A stretch of DNA of 64,000 bases from Neorhizobium populisoli (GTDB lineage: Bacteria > Pseudomonadota > Alphaproteobacteria > Rhizobiales > Rhizobiaceae): assembly GCF_019430945.1 (NCBI RefSeq), contig NZ_JAHYCB010000001.1, positions 248,001-312,000 on the forward strand, written 5' to 3'. The notes beneath the pieces were generated by a model. The model saw only the letters and a list, made by a program, of their open reading frames with translations. It ran no database searches and was not told where the DNA came from. The position numbers and the translations under genes were made by a program. The stretch's first letter is position 1. Every line of letters starts with the position of its first letter. Below, piece after piece: positions 30,931 through 40,480 of the stretch.

Positions 30931-32007
30931 TCAGGCCTCTGTCATCGCCTTCTTGAGATCGACTGTCAGCTGCTCCATGCGCTTTTCCGCATCGGCGCGC
31001 TTCTGACGGCCTTCCTCCTGGACGCGCAGGACGCCGCCGATCGTATCGATCAGGTCGCGATTGGCCTGTTCCAGCGTCTCGATATCGACGATGCCGCGCT
31101 GCGCCTGCTCCTCGATGGCGATCGCCTGGTCCTTCATCATCGCAGACGCCTGGCGGATCATGTCGTTGGTGGCGTCGGTGACGGTCTTCTGCAGTTCCAG
31201 CGCCGATTTCTGACGGTTGAGACCGAGCAGGATGACCATTTTCTGTTTCCAGGCCGGCACGGTCAGCGCCGAGGTCGCCTGCAGGTTTTCGATCAGCGTC
31301 TCGTCACCCGCCTGGACGATGCGGATCTGCGGCAGCTGCTGGATGCCGAGCTGGCGGGCCTGCTGTAGATAGAAAATCCGCTTTTCGAGGCGATCGAGTG
31401 CCTGCAGCTTGTCCTGATAGTTCTGCGCCTCGATCAGGCCGCCGCCGGCACTTTCCCTGGCCGCATCGGCGGCGGCCTTCAGCTTGGGCAGTTCGTTGGC
31501 GCGAAAATTCTCGGCAAATGCCTTGCCGGCCTGCACATAACCGTCGAGCTTGACGATCGAATCCTTGGTCTCTTCATGCAGGTCGTCGAGCAGCGCGATG
31601 TCGCGGCGAAGCGTATCCTTGTGACGGTCGAGTTCCAGCCCGATACGATCGATCTGGCCGGCGACGTCTTCGAATTCTTCCTTGAAACGGGTCAGCCGCG
31701 CCTCGGCCGACTGGAACATGCGGCTCAGGAAGCCGCCTTCCTTGATCGACGCCGGATCGAGGTTCTTCGATTTCAGGATGATGTCGTTCAGCAGCTTGCC
31801 GACCTCGCCCATGTCCCGATTGCGGACTTCGCGAAGGATGCGGTCGGCATAATTGCTCACCGATTGCTGGGCCCGATCACCGAAAACGGCGACGCCGGAA
31901 CGGTCGCCGAGGTCGATATTATCGGAAATACGGGCAATCTCCGCCGGATCGGCAGAGACGACGGGCAGATTGGTGGTGGAAATGGTCGCAAGTTCGGTGT
32001 CCGCCAT
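30931..32007 (-). CDS. telA: TelA/KlaA-family toxic anion resistance protein
   Basis: A 358-residue soluble, largely helical protein of the TelA family, named for tellurite resistance on RK2. Members occur widely in chromosomes, often beside xpaC, and their mechanism is unknown. The central region (FKEEFEDVAGQIDRIGLELDRHKDTLRRDI, split across about 115-150) and the LDGYVQAGK and PAWKQKMVILLGLNRQK segments fit the family. The start at 32007 gives the typical acidic N-terminus; a longer frame starts at 32151. It is first in the four-gene operon. Confidence 0.88.
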   Translation of the reverse strand: MADTELATISTTNLPVVSADPAEIARISDNIDLGDRSGVAVFGDRAQQSVSNYADRILREVRNRDMGEVGKLLNDIILKSKNLDPASIKEGGFLSRMFQSAEARLTRFKEEFEDVAGQIDRIGLELDRHKDTLRRDIALLDDLHEETKDSIVKLDGYVQAGKAFAENFRANELPKLKAAADAARESAGGGLIEAQNYQDKLQALDRLEKRIFYLQQARQLGIQQLPQIRIVQAGDETLIENLQATSALTVPAWKQKMVILLGLNRQKSALELQKTVTDATNDMIRQASAMMKDQAIAIEEQAQRGIVDIETLEQANRDLIDTIGGVLRVQEEGRQKRADAEKRMEQLTVDLKKAMTEA

Positions 32008-32309
32008 GGTGTCATCCCCTAGAGCGCTCTGTTTCACCGACGAGCCGGCAAAGCCCGTTGCGTCGACGCTGGATATAGGGAGCCGGATCGGCGAAGACCA
32101 GACTACAGGCACTTCTTCGACGGCTCGGGAAATATCCCGACGCCGCCACACACTAGAGACTAAGACATGACAGTTTTACGACAGAACGAAAGTCTTTTGA
32201 ATTCGCTGCGACTTCTTCGGGAATCAATGGATTGCGTCGTCTACGGCAGCTAAGAGACATACAGTTGGCTTGAAGCGCGACGGGGATTCCAACAATGGAG
32301 ATCATTTCC
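32008..32309. other. Intergenic region between telA and a small secreted protein gene
   Basis: About 300 bp between two divergent genes. It must hold the telA promoter (minus strand) and that of the small gene (plus strand). A short inverted repeat, CGGGAAATATCCCG, lies near 32126-32139. I see no open frame with a credible start and no RNA gene. Confidence 0.5.
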
Positions 32310-32660
32310 ATGCGGCCGAAGATCTTTTTTGCTCTGTTTGTTGGCCTGTCCTGCCAGCCCGCTCTTGCTGCGGATTTCTCCTGCCCGGAGATCAAGGGCA
32401 ATCCGCTCGCTTCGGTCGAAGTCTACGACGGCCCGTTCAGCGACAATGCCATTCTGGCCCCGGATACATTCAAGGAAACCAAAACGAACAGCAGCTCGAC
32501 TTGGGGTGTCGCCTATGTCTACGAAGCAGGCCGGCAACTCAACGTCATCTGCCGTTATAGGGATCAGAAGAAAACGGAGGAAATTCGCAGTATCTCGAAA
32601 CTGAAGGGCTGCGAACTGAAGACAAGCACTAAAACCGGATCGAGCTTCGCTTGCAAATAA
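32310..32660 (+). CDS. Small secreted protein, STY0301-like
   Basis: A 116-residue protein with a signal peptide (MRPKIFFALFVGLSCQPALA, cleaved after AxA), then a small mature domain with four Cys (FSCPE, VICRY, KGCEL, FACK) that could form two disulfides. The pattern resembles STY0301-family periplasmic proteins of unknown function. The start at 32310 has GGAG 9 bases before it; an in-frame ATG at 32295 is possible. It is a single gene, convergent with the EipB-like gene. Confidence 0.6.
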   Translation: MRPKIFFALFVGLSCQPALAADFSCPEIKGNPLASVEVYDGPFSDNAILAPDTFKETKTNSSSTWGVAYVYEAGRQLNVICRYRDQKKTEEIRSISKLKGCELKTSTKTGSSFACK

Positions 32661-32680
32661 CCGGCGCCTTCAGGGCCGGT
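32660..32680. terminator. Short hairpin between convergent genes
   Basis: Stem ACCGGC/GCCGGT with a 9-base loop lies at the stop codons of the two convergent genes. There is no clear T tract. Confidence 0.35.
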
Positions 32681-32681
32681 G

Positions 32682-33530
32682 CTATTTCCCCGCCGGGCAC
32701 GCGTCTTGCTGCGCCTTCAGGAGCTCCAGCTTCACAAGCGCGCCGGACAGAACGAAGTCGCCATAGTCCATGGTGAGGTCGCGGGTGATGCCATTGTCGT
32801 AAAGCTTGAACGACATGTTGTAGACCGGAGTCGGATCACCGGCTGCCGATTCATTGAAATAGGCAATCGTTACCGGCCAGTATGGCACTTTCGAGAACTC
32901 GCCGGCCTTGTCGGCATCGACATCGCCTGCTTCCGGCGCTTGCTGCTTGCCGATCACGGTCGTCGTCAGCAGCGCCTGATCGCCATTTTCCGAACCGTCG
33001 AAAACGCGCGCCTCGAAGAAATGCTTGCCTTCGCGGGCATTCTTGATGACGTCGAGCATATGCGTCGTCGGGAAAGCGCTGGCCGGCAGGTCGAGTTCAC
33101 GGCCGTCCGGCTGCTTGATCTCCACCTTGACGCCGTCACCGGCAATCTTGGCGTCGCCGCTCACCTGGCGGTCGAGCTGTTCGTCCGTGAAAGACTTGGT
33201 CTCGAAATGGAACTGGTTGGCCGACAGGTCCTCGAAAGTCGTGGTCTGCTGGTCGCTGAGGCGCGAATCCTCGCCGGTATCGATCTTGGTGACGAGACGG
33301 AAATTGGTGGTGAAGCCGGTGCAGGCCGAGCCGGTGAACTCGTAGACCATGCGGCCGACCATGCCCTCGATGCCGGAACGGTCGGAGGCGTCCTTGAGCT
33401 TCAGGTCGTAGATGGCACGATGGGCGACCAGCGCCCGTGCGGCACCGTCGATACTGGTCGCGCCGGCTGCCGAGAAAGCGGTCAGGCTCATACCGCCGGC
33501 AAGCACCAAACCGAAGCTCATCCGCAACAT
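32682..33530 (-). CDS. eipB: EipB-like cell envelope integrity protein (DUF1849)
   Basis: A 282-residue periplasmic protein. The signal peptide is at about 1-24 (FSAAGA cleavage), followed by a beta-rich domain with YDLKLKDASDRSGIEGMVGRM split near 40-60 and a pair of Cys (SACTG near 68 and the C-terminal DACPAG) that fit the disulfide-closed beta-spiral of Brucella EipB. EipB is needed for envelope integrity in Brucella. AGGAG lies 7-8 bases before the ATG. It is a single gene, with RidA divergent. Confidence 0.8.
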   Translation of the reverse strand: MLRMSFGLVLAGGMSLTAFSAAGATSIDGAARALVAHRAIYDLKLKDASDRSGIEGMVGRMVYEFTGSACTGFTTNFRLVTKIDTGEDSRLSDQQTTTFEDLSANQFHFETKSFTDEQLDRQVSGDAKIAGDGVKVEIKQPDGRELDLPASAFPTTHMLDVIKNAREGKHFFEARVFDGSENGDQALLTTTVIGKQQAPEAGDVDADKAGEFSKVPYWPVTIAYFNESAAGDPTPVYNMSFKLYDNGITRDLTMDYGDFVLSGALVKLELLKAQQDACPAGK

Positions 33531-33639
33531 TCATATTCTCCTGTTGGACTCAGTCGCGGTGTTATAAGAACGCCATCTGACCAAGCTAAGGCCTTGATGC
33601 CGGATTTTTGAATATTTTACAACAAAACGGGAGACCAAA

Positions 33640-34110
33640 ATGTCGAACGCCATCGAAAGCCGCCTCACCGAACTCGGCATCACCCTGCCGGTCGCAGCCG
33701 CACCGGCTGCCAATTACGTATCCTACGTGATCACCGGCAACCTGCTGTTCATCTCCGGCCAGCTGCCGACCGAGAACGGCAAAGTGGCGGTGACTGGCCT
33801 CGTCGGCGCCGATGTCGACGTTGCAGCCGCAACCCGTGCCGCGGAACTCTGCGCCATCAACATCCTCTCGCAGGCAAAGGCAGCGCTTGGCGGCGACCTG
33901 ACCCGCATCACCCGCGTCGTCAAGCTTTCCAGCTTCGTCGCTTCGGCACCGGGCTTTACCGAACAGCATATCGTCACCAACGGCGCTTCGAACCTGATCG
34001 CCAACGTGCTCGGCGAAGCCGGCAAACATGCCCGTGCCGCGGTCGGCATGGCCGCCCTGCCGCTCAACGCCTCCGTCGAAATCGAAGCCATCATCGAGAT
34101 CAAAGCATGA
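33640..34110 (+). CDS. RidA-family protein (YjgF/YER057c/UK114)
   Basis: A 156-residue member of the enamine/imine deaminase superfamily, of the longer type with YVITGNLLFISGQLP near 30. The C-terminal part (ARAAVGMAALPLNASVEIEAI) contains the region where the substrate Arg usually lies; here ARAAVG has Arg in the expected place. It probably removes reactive enamines or binds small ketoacids. Its stop overlaps the start of the GDPD gene by 4 bp, so it is the first gene of a RidA-GDPD-GNAT-HIT run. Confidence 0.9.
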   Translation: MSNAIESRLTELGITLPVAAAPAANYVSYVITGNLLFISGQLPTENGKVAVTGLVGADVDVAAATRAAELCAINILSQAKAALGGDLTRITRVVKLSSFVASAPGFTEQHIVTNGASNLIANVLGEAGKHARAAVGMAALPLNASVEIEAIIEIKA

Positions 34111-34853
34111 CGTCCCCAAATAATACTGGTGCAGCCTGGATCAAGGAACTTCCGGTCGCGCATCGCGGCTATCACGACCTGAACCATCAGGTCTGGGAAA
34201 ACACGCTTTCGGCGTTTTCCCGCGCGGTGGACGCCGGTTTCGCGATCGAATGCGACGTGCAGTTGGCGGCCGACAGCGTGCCGGTGGTTTTCCATGACCA
34301 TGACCTCGAGCGGCTCTGCGGCATCAAGGGCGATATCCGCGAGAAGACCTCGGCCGAACTGCGCATGCTTGCCGTCGGCGGTACCAACGACAAGGTGCCG
34401 ACGCTGAAGCAGATGCTCGACCTCGTTGCCGGCAGGGTGCCGCTGGTCATCGAGATCAAGGGCCGCGAAGGTGAAGGCGAGGACGACGGGTTCGTCGAGG
34501 CCGTTCTCGAAGTGCTGGAAGGTTATCAGGGCAAGGTGGCGCTGATGAGCTTCGACCATCACATCCTGCGCGACCTGAAGCGCGCCGGGGCGCCCTACCC
34601 CAATGGCCTCACCGCCATGGGCGACAAGCCGGAAGAATTCTTCAAGCATGACGAAGCCATGCAGCTCGGTCTCGATTTCATCTCCTATCACTGGCCGCAC
34701 CTGCCCAACAGCTTCATCACAGCTCAGCGAGCGGCCGGAATTCCGGTCATTACCTGGACCGTGAGGGATGCAAAGGGCGTCGAACATACCTATAGTCATG
34801 CGGAACAGATGACGTTCGAAGGTTTTGACCCGCGGGAAAAACCCGCCGCATAG
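34107..34853 (+). CDS. Glycerophosphodiester phosphodiesterase
   Basis: A 248-residue GDPD-fold enzyme, UgpQ-like, without a signal peptide, so cytosolic. Catalytic motifs: AHRGYHDLN...ENTLSAF at about 13-30 (His and Glu), ECDVQL (Glu and Asp at about 50), FHDHDLERL (second His at about 65) and VIEIKG near 110. It hydrolyses glycerophosphodiesters to glycerol 3-phosphate and an alcohol. Coupled to RidA upstream; the GNAT gene starts 12 bp after its stop. Confidence 0.92.
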   Translation: MTSPNNTGAAWIKELPVAHRGYHDLNHQVWENTLSAFSRAVDAGFAIECDVQLAADSVPVVFHDHDLERLCGIKGDIREKTSAELRMLAVGGTNDKVPTLKQMLDLVAGRVPLVIEIKGREGEGEDDGFVEAVLEVLEGYQGKVALMSFDHHILRDLKRAGAPYPNGLTAMGDKPEEFFKHDEAMQLGLDFISYHWPHLPNSFITAQRAAGIPVITWTVRDAKGVEHTYSHAEQMTFEGFDPREKPAA

Positions 34854-34865
34854 TCTTAAAGAGTA

Positions 34866-36062
34866 ATGTCCGGCAACCTGACCATCCGCATCGAAAAATC
34901 GTTTCGCGCGATCAGCCCCGAAAGCTGGTCGCGCCTTTCAGGCGCCTCGAAAGCATCGTCTGCCGAGGTGCCGTACAACCCTTTCATCTCGCACGCCTTC
35001 CTGTCGGTGATGGAAGAATCGGGATCGGCAACCGCCAAGACCGGCTGGCTCGGCCATCATCTCCTGCTGGAAAATGACGAAGGCGCGTTGATCGGCGCCG
35101 TTCCCGGTTATCTCAAGAACCACAGCCAAGGCGAATATGTCTTCGACCATGGCTGGGCGGATGCGTTCGAACGGGCCGGCGGGCGGTATTATCCGAAGCT
35201 GCAATGTTCCGTGCCGTTCACGCCGGCAACCGGGCCGCGGCTGCTCGTCTCTTCCGGCTATGATAAGGACGCGATCGAGCTGACGCTGGCATCCGGTCTC
35301 CAGGACGTGACACGCCAGCTCGGCGTCTCTTCCGCGCATGTGACCTTCGTCGCTGATGACCAGATCGCCGCCTTCGAGGAGGCGGAATATCTGCACCGCA
35401 CCGACAAGCAGTTCCATTTCCTGAACGCGAGTTATGCGAACCACGACGCATTCCTAGAAACGCTAGCGTCGCGTAAGCGCAAGGCGCTGAAAAAGGAGCG
35501 CCGCGCCGCAGTCGAAAACGGCATCACCGTCGACTGGCTGACCGGCAAGGACCTGACCGAGGCTATCTGGGACCAGTTCTACGAATTCTACATGGACACC
35601 GGCGGCCGCAAATGGGGCCAGCCCTATCTCACCCGCAAGTTCTATTCGCTGATCGGCGAACGCATGGCCGACGACGTGCTGCTGGTGATGGCGAAGCGCG
35701 AGGGCAAATACATTGCCGGCGCCATCAACTTCATCGGCGGGGATACGCTTTACGGCCGCCATTGGGGCTGCGTCGAGGATCACCCCTTCCTGCATTTCGA
35801 GGTCTGTTACCATCAGGCGATCGATTTCGCGCTCGCCAAGGGGCTGAAACGGGTCGAGGCCGGCGCGCAGGGCGAACACAAGCTGGCGCGCGGCTATCTG
35901 CCTGTCACCACCCATTCCATGCACTATATCGCCCATCCCGGCCTGCGCCGCGCCGTCGCCGATTATCTGGAGCGGGAGCGGGACGAGGTGGAATACATGA
36001 ACGAATATCTTTCCGAGCACAGCCCATTCCGCAAGGGCGAGCGGCAGCAGGAACAGGATTAG
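34866..36062 (+). CDS. GNAT/FemAB-type acyltransferase (peptidogalycan biosynthesis domain, DUF482)
   Basis: A 398-residue protein with the FemAB/GNAT double-fold pattern. An N-terminal half contains PYNPFISHAFLSVMEESG, and a C-terminal half contains RKRKALKKERRAAVENGI, the WGQPYLTRKFY segment and GRHWGCVEDHPFLHFE. The family is annotated as a peptidogalycan or GNAT acyltransferase; the substrate is unknown. It has a weak SD (AAGAG). It lies between GDPD and HIT genes on the same strand. Confidence 0.85.
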   Translation: MSGNLTIRIEKSFRAISPESWSRLSGASKASSAEVPYNPFISHAFLSVMEESGSATAKTGWLGHHLLLENDEGALIGAVPGYLKNHSQGEYVFDHGWADAFERAGGRYYPKLQCSVPFTPATGPRLLVSSGYDKDAIELTLASGLQDVTRQLGVSSAHVTFVADDQIAAFEEAEYLHRTDKQFHFLNASYANHDAFLETLASRKRKALKKERRAAVENGITVDWLTGKDLTEAIWDQFYEFYMDTGGRKWGQPYLTRKFYSLIGERMADDVLLVMAKREGKYIAGAINFIGGDTLYGRHWGCVEDHPFLHFEVCYHQAIDFALAKGLKRVEAGAQGEHKLARGYLPVTTHSMHYIAHPGLRRAVADYLERERDEVEYMNEYLSEHSPFRKGERQQEQD

Positions 36063-36103
36063 GGCTTGAGGCCCGGCATATAAAAAACAGGAGAGGACAT
36101 CCC

Positions 36104-36535
36104 ATGAGCGGTCAGGCTTACGACTCAAACAATATCTTCGGCAAAATCCTGCGCGGCGAAATCCCCTGCCACCGGGTCTACGAAGATGCCGATACGCTCG
36201 CCTTCATGGATGTCATGCCGCAGTCGCCGGGTCACCTGCTGGTGATCCCGAAGACGCCGTCGCGCAACGTGCTGGATGCGGATCCGGCCGTGCTTTCAAA
36301 GCTGATGCCCATCGTGCAGAAGCTCGCCAAAGCCGCCAAGGATGCATTCGAGGCCGACGGCATCACCATCACGCAGTTCAACGAACCGGCCGCCGGCCAG
36401 ACCGTTTTCCATCTGCATTTCCACATCGTGCCGCGCTACGAAGGCGCCGCATTGAAACCGCATAGCGGCCAGATGGAAGACAATGGCGTGCTTGCCGCCA
36501 ATGCGGAAAAGATCATCGGCGAACTGGGGGCCTGA
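36104..36535 (+). CDS. HIT-family nucleotide hydrolase/transferase
   Basis: A 143-residue histidine-triad protein. It begins NNIFGKILRGEIPCHRVYED and carries the triad FHLHFHIVP near 100, with an adjacent HLLVIPK at about 45. Such Hint-type enzymes hydrolyse nucleoside phosphoramidates or acyl-adenylates. The ATG at 36104 has GGAGAGG upstream; longer frames run into the GNAT gene and are not used. Confidence 0.93.
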   Translation: MSGQAYDSNNIFGKILRGEIPCHRVYEDADTLAFMDVMPQSPGHLLVIPKTPSRNVLDADPAVLSKLMPIVQKLAKAAKDAFEADGITITQFNEPAAGQTVFHLHFHIVPRYEGAALKPHSGQMEDNGVLAANAEKIIGELGA

Positions 36536-36609
36536 CCCTATTCCAAATCCGGTCCACTACAGGCCGGCAAAACCGGGCCGTAGCGCGGTGTTGATTTCCG
36601 ACTCAGCGG

Positions 36610-37164
36610 TCATTGGCGTTCGTTGTCTTTCCCAGGCCCGGAAAGATAGACTGGCGGGACATGGGTCGTCAGCCACACGCCGTTCTCGGCACGGAAGAAT
36701 ACAAATCCGTTCCGCTGCATCTCGCCGGCATTGACCTTGAGCACGATAGGCTTGCCATGCCGGCTACCGACCTTGATCGCGGTTGCTTCGTCCAGCGACA
36801 GATGCACGTGCTGGCGAGTGCCCGGCTTGAGACCTTCCGCCATGATCGGTTCGAGATTGTCCTCTGCCGTGCCGTGAAACAGGATTTCCGGGGGGTCGCT
36901 CGGCTGCAGGCCGAGATCGATAGCAACTGAATGTCCCTGGGCCGCCCGGATCAGTTGCCCGTCTTCGGAGAGCGTGAAGCGCTTCTTGTCGCTGCCGGCG
37001 ACGACACCTTCCAGGATCGGGCGATCGATCGCAAAGCCCTTTTCTTGTGCCTTCGAGATAAGGATATCGACGGATGTCCAGCCGTTTGCGTCCAATACGA
37101 TGCCCAGACGTTCGGGCGCATGGCGCAGCACATGGCTGAGAAGCTTGCTGATTTCGGTCGACAT
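36610..37164 (-). CDS. kptA: RNA 2'-phosphotransferase (KptA/Tpt1)
   Basis: A 184-residue protein of the Tpt1 family, which moves an internal RNA 2'-phosphate to NAD+. Landmarks: LSKLLSHVLRHAPERLGI at the N-terminus (Arg/His site), IRAAQGHSV in the middle, LFHGTAEDNLEPI and HVHLSLDEATA in the ART-like half. Many bacteria carry it without the splicing ligase that would make its eukaryotic substrate; the true substrate is unclear. It lies alone between HIT (convergent) and clpA. Confidence 0.9.
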   Translation of the reverse strand: MSTEISKLLSHVLRHAPERLGIVLDANGWTSVDILISKAQEKGFAIDRPILEGVVAGSDKKRFTLSEDGQLIRAAQGHSVAIDLGLQPSDPPEILFHGTAEDNLEPIMAEGLKPGTRQHVHLSLDEATAIKVGSRHGKPIVLKVNAGEMQRNGFVFFRAENGVWLTTHVPPVYLSGPGKDNERQ

Positions 37165-37235
37165 CCGACAATTCCTGATTTGATCGGCCCGCGCTCACAA
37201 CATACCTGCGGCGCTGCAATACTGATCGGACTTAC

Positions 37236-37268
37236 AAAAACGACGATGCCGGGACAAGCCCGGCATCG
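37236..37268 (-). terminator. Terminator downstream of clpA
   Basis: A 10-bp perfect stem, CGATGCCGGG/CCCGGCATCG, with a 5-base loop, is followed on the minus strand by TCGTTTTTG. It lies 22 bp past the clpA stop. Confidence 0.8.
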
Positions 37269-37289
37269 CAATGTTCTGATTTTCAAGCC

Positions 37290-39824
37290 TTATTTGCTCT
37301 TCGGTACCCGCGGCACCGCACCACTCTTGCGGGGTGCGGTCTTGGCGGGTGCCTCTTCAGCAATTACGTCCGCTTCAACCATGGCCCTTGCCTTCGGGCT
37401 GACGCCGTCCTTGTCCTTCGGCGCCGACTTCTTCGGTGCCTTGGGCTTGGTGGCCTTGGCCTGCGCTTCTTCGGCAGCCTCTTCGACTTCCGCTTCCGGC
37501 TTCGGCTTTACCGGCACTGCTTCCGGAATGGAATCGAGCACCAGCTTGTCCTTGCCATCCGCATCCTTGCCGACGGTGACGCGAACGACGCCGCCCTTCC
37601 GAAGTGCGCCGAACAGGATCTCGTTCGCCAGCGGCTTCTTGATATACTCCTGGATGACGCGAGACAGCGGGCGGGCGCCCATCTTCTCGTCGTAACCCTT
37701 TTCGGCCAGCCAGGCGATCGCATCTTCGTGCAGGTCGAACGTCACATTGCGTTCCGAGAGCTGCGTCTCGAGCTGCATGACGAACTTCTGCACGACCTGA
37801 TGAATGACCGTCGTCGGCAGCGGTGCGAACGGGATGATCGCATCGAGACGATTGCGGAATTCCGGCGTGAACAGCTTGTTCAAAGCCTCCTCGTCCTCGC
37901 CGCTGCGCTTGGATGAGCCGAAACCGAAGGCGGCCTTTGCCATTTCCGAAGCGCCCGCATTGGTCGTCATGATCAGGATGACGTTACGGAAGTCGATCTT
38001 CTTGCCGTTGTGATCGGTCAGCGAACCATGGTCCATGACCTGCAGCAGGATATTGTAGATATCCGGATGCGCCTTCTCGATTTCGTCGAGCAGGACCACG
38101 CTGTGCGGATGCTGATCCACCTGGTCGGTCAGGAGACCGCCCTGGTCGAAGCCGACATAGCCTGGAGGTGCGCCGAGCAGCCGCGAGACCGTGTGGCGTT
38201 CCATATATTCCGACATGTCGAAGCGCAGCATCTCGACGCCGAGCGAAGAAGCAAGCTGCTTGGCGACTTCCGTCTTGCCGACGCCGGTCGGGCCGGAGAA
38301 GATGTAGGAGCCGATCGGCTTGTTCGGTTCGCGCAAGCCGGCACGCGCCAGCTTGATCGCGGTCGACAGCGCCTCGATCGCCGCATCCTGACCGTAGACG
38401 ACCGAACGCAGTTCCTTTTCCAGGTTGGCGAGAACCATCTCGTCATCCTTGGAAACGGTCTTTGCCGGAATCCGGGCCATGGTGGCGATCGTCGCCTCGA
38501 TTTCCTTCTCGGTGATCAGCTTGCGGCGCTTGGAAGCGGGTACAAGCATCTGCGCCGCACCGGTCTCGTCGATCACGTCGATCGCCTTGTCCGGCAGCTT
38601 GCGGTCGGAGATGTAGCGGGCCGAAAGCTCGACAGCCGCCTTGATCGCGTCGTTGGTGTAACGAAGCTTGTGGTACTCCTCGAAATAGGGCTTGAGGCCC
38701 TTCATGATCTCGATCGCATCGTCGATCGACGGCTCATTGACGTCGATCTTCTGGAAGCGGCGGACCAGAGCCCGGTCCTTTTCGAAGAACTGGCGGTATT
38801 CCTTGTAGGTGGTCGAGCCGATGCAGCGAATCTGTCCAGAGGACAAAGCCGGCTTCAAGAGGTTCGAGGCATCCATCGCGCCGCCGGACGTAGCGCCCGC
38901 GCCGATGACCGTATGGATCTCGTCGATGAAGAGAACTGCACCCGGGAAATCCTCAAGTTCCTTGACGACCTGCTTCAGGCGCTCTTCGAAGTCGCCGCGA
39001 TACCGGGTGCCGGCCAGCAGCGTGCCCATGTCGAGCGAGAAGATGGTAGCGTCGGCGAGAGCCTCCGGCACCTTGCCTTCGATGATCCGCTTGGCGAGCC
39101 CTTCGGCAATCGCCGTCTTGCCAACGCCCGGATCACCCACATAGAGCGGGTTGTTCTTGGAACGGCGGCACAGGACCTGGATCGTCCGGTTGACTTCGGC
39201 ATGGCGGCCGATCAGCGGATCGATACGGCCATCACGGGCCTTGTCGTTCAAGTTGACGCAATAGGCTTTCAGGGCATCCTGCGGCTTCTTGGCCGAACCT
39301 TCATCCTCACCGCCACGCGACGAGGGCTTGGGTTCGGAATCGGATTCCTCGGAGCCACGCGGCGTGCGGGACTGGGAGGAGCCCGGACGTTTGCCGATGC
39401 CGTGAGAGATGTAATTGACCGCGTCGTAGCGGGTCATCTCCTGCTCCTGCAGGAAGAAGGCCGCATGGCTTTCCCGCTCCGCAAAGATGGCGACAAGCAC
39501 GTTGGCGCCCGTCACTTCCTCGCGACCGGAAGACTGTACGTGAATGACAGCGCGCTGGATGACGCGCTGGAAGCCGGACGTCGGCTTCGAATCCTCGTCA
39601 TAACCGGTGACGAGGTTGGCAAGCTCGTTATCGACATAGTCGGCAACGGTCTTGCGGAGATTATCCAGATTGACGTTACAAGCGCCCATAACCGCCGCAG
39701 CATCGGCATCGTCGATCAATGCCAGAAGCAGATGTTCGAGCGTGGCATATTCGTGATGCCGCTCGTTCGCGAAGGTCAGTGCCTGATGCAGCGCCTTTTC
39801 TAAGCTAGGCGAAAATGTTGGCAC
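37290..39824 (-). CDS. clpA: ATP-dependent Clp protease ATPase subunit ClpA
   Basis: An 844-residue AAA+ unfoldase. An N-terminal double Clp repeat (about 1-145) is followed by AAA domain 1 with Walker [14 protein letters not shown] (about 230) and AAA domain 2 with Walker [13 protein letters not shown] (about 520). The C-terminus has the D2-small domain, followed by a Lys/Ala/Pro-rich tail of about 90 residues typical of rhizobia. The GTG start at 39824 is chosen: an SD (AGGAA) lies 7 bases before it, and the protein begins [11 protein letters not shown] as in other ClpA proteins. It follows clpS by 10 bp. Confidence 0.95.
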   Translation of the reverse strand: MPTFSPSLEKALHQALTFANERHHEYATLEHLLLALIDDADAAAVMGACNVNLDNLRKTVADYVDNELANLVTGYDEDSKPTSGFQRVIQRAVIHVQSSGREEVTGANVLVAIFAERESHAAFFLQEQEMTRYDAVNYISHGIGKRPGSSQSRTPRGSEESDSEPKPSSRGGEDEGSAKKPQDALKAYCVNLNDKARDGRIDPLIGRHAEVNRTIQVLCRRSKNNPLYVGDPGVGKTAIAEGLAKRIIEGKVPEALADATIFSLDMGTLLAGTRYRGDFEERLKQVVKELEDFPGAVLFIDEIHTVIGAGATSGGAMDASNLLKPALSSGQIRCIGSTTYKEYRQFFEKDRALVRRFQKIDVNEPSIDDAIEIMKGLKPYFEEYHKLRYTNDAIKAAVELSARYISDRKLPDKAIDVIDETGAAQMLVPASKRRKLITEKEIEATIATMARIPAKTVSKDDEMVLANLEKELRSVVYGQDAAIEALSTAIKLARAGLREPNKPIGSYIFSGPTGVGKTEVAKQLASSLGVEMLRFDMSEYMERHTVSRLLGAPPGYVGFDQGGLLTDQVDQHPHSVVLLDEIEKAHPDIYNILLQVMDHGSLTDHNGKKIDFRNVILIMTTNAGASEMAKAAFGFGSSKRSGEDEEALNKLFTPEFRNRLDAIIPFAPLPTTVIHQVVQKFVMQLETQLSERNVTFDLHEDAIAWLAEKGYDEKMGARPLSRVIQEYIKKPLANEILFGALRKGGVVRVTVGKDADGKDKLVLDSIPEAVPVKPKPEAEVEEAAEEAQAKATKPKAPKKSAPKDKDGVSPKARAMVEADVIAEEAPAKTAPRKSGAVPRVPKSK

Positions 39825-39834
39825 GTCGGGTTCC

Positions 39835-40197
39835 TCACTTCTTTTCCATGACACATTGTAGCGGATGCTGGTGTTGCCGGGCGAAGTCCATAACCTGGGA
39901 CACCTTGGTTTCCGCTACCTCATAGGTAAATATGCCGCATTCGCCCACGCCGTGATTGTGAACATGAAGCATAATGCGCGTCGCGGCTTCCCGATCCTTC
40001 TGAAAGAAACGCTCCAGAATATGGATGACGAACTCCATGGGGGTATAGTCGTCATTGAGCAGGAGAACGCGATACAGATTGGGCCGCTTGGTCTTAGGTT
40101 TCGTTCTCGTGATGACCGAGGTCCCGCGGCCCGCGTTATCTCCGTCGCCACTCTTGTCTTTATCTTGCATCAAGATCGGCAGTGCGATCATCTTCAT
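39835..40197 (-). CDS. clpS: ATP-dependent Clp protease adaptor ClpS
   Basis: N-end-rule adaptor, 120 residues, that hands substrates with bulky N-terminal residues to ClpA. The folded part begins at about residue 40 ([16 protein letters not shown]) and shows the [17 protein letters not shown] binding surface; the N-terminal 35 residues are an unstructured Lys/Thr tail. The start at 40197 follows GGGG by 5 bases; a second in-frame ATG (40191) is possible. clpA is 10 bp downstream. Confidence 0.94.
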   Translation of the reverse strand: MKMIALPILMQDKDKSGDGDNAGRGTSVITRTKPKTKRPNLYRVLLLNDDYTPMEFVIHILERFFQKDREAATRIMLHVHNHGVGECGIFTYEVAETKVSQVMDFARQHQHPLQCVMEKK

Positions 40198-40407
40198 TCA
40201 TTCCCCGGTCGTCCGGCTGCGGTATCATGTGTGGTTCGCTGCCGAACTGAAGTCTCACCTAACTTAGTTCATTGGACACGGATTTTAAGCCCCCTTCGCG
40301 GCCACGCAATCACTATTCCGCTAATGCCCCTGTCCAAGGTGCGTAAAACTCCAGTTTTCCGCACTGTCTTCGTATTGTCGTGAATCAACGTTGCGCGGGC
40401 CTGAATC

Positions 40408-40442
40408 AAAAAAGGCCGGCAGCGCTTTTCGCCGCCGGCCTT
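40408..40442 (-). terminator. Terminator downstream of phasin
   Basis: Stem AAGGCCGGC/GCCGGCCTT is followed on the minus strand by six T. It is 39 bp past the phasin stop. Confidence 0.8.
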
Positions 40443-40480
40443 CGCATGGAAGACGTCGTTCAGAACGGTCTATGTCGCGT

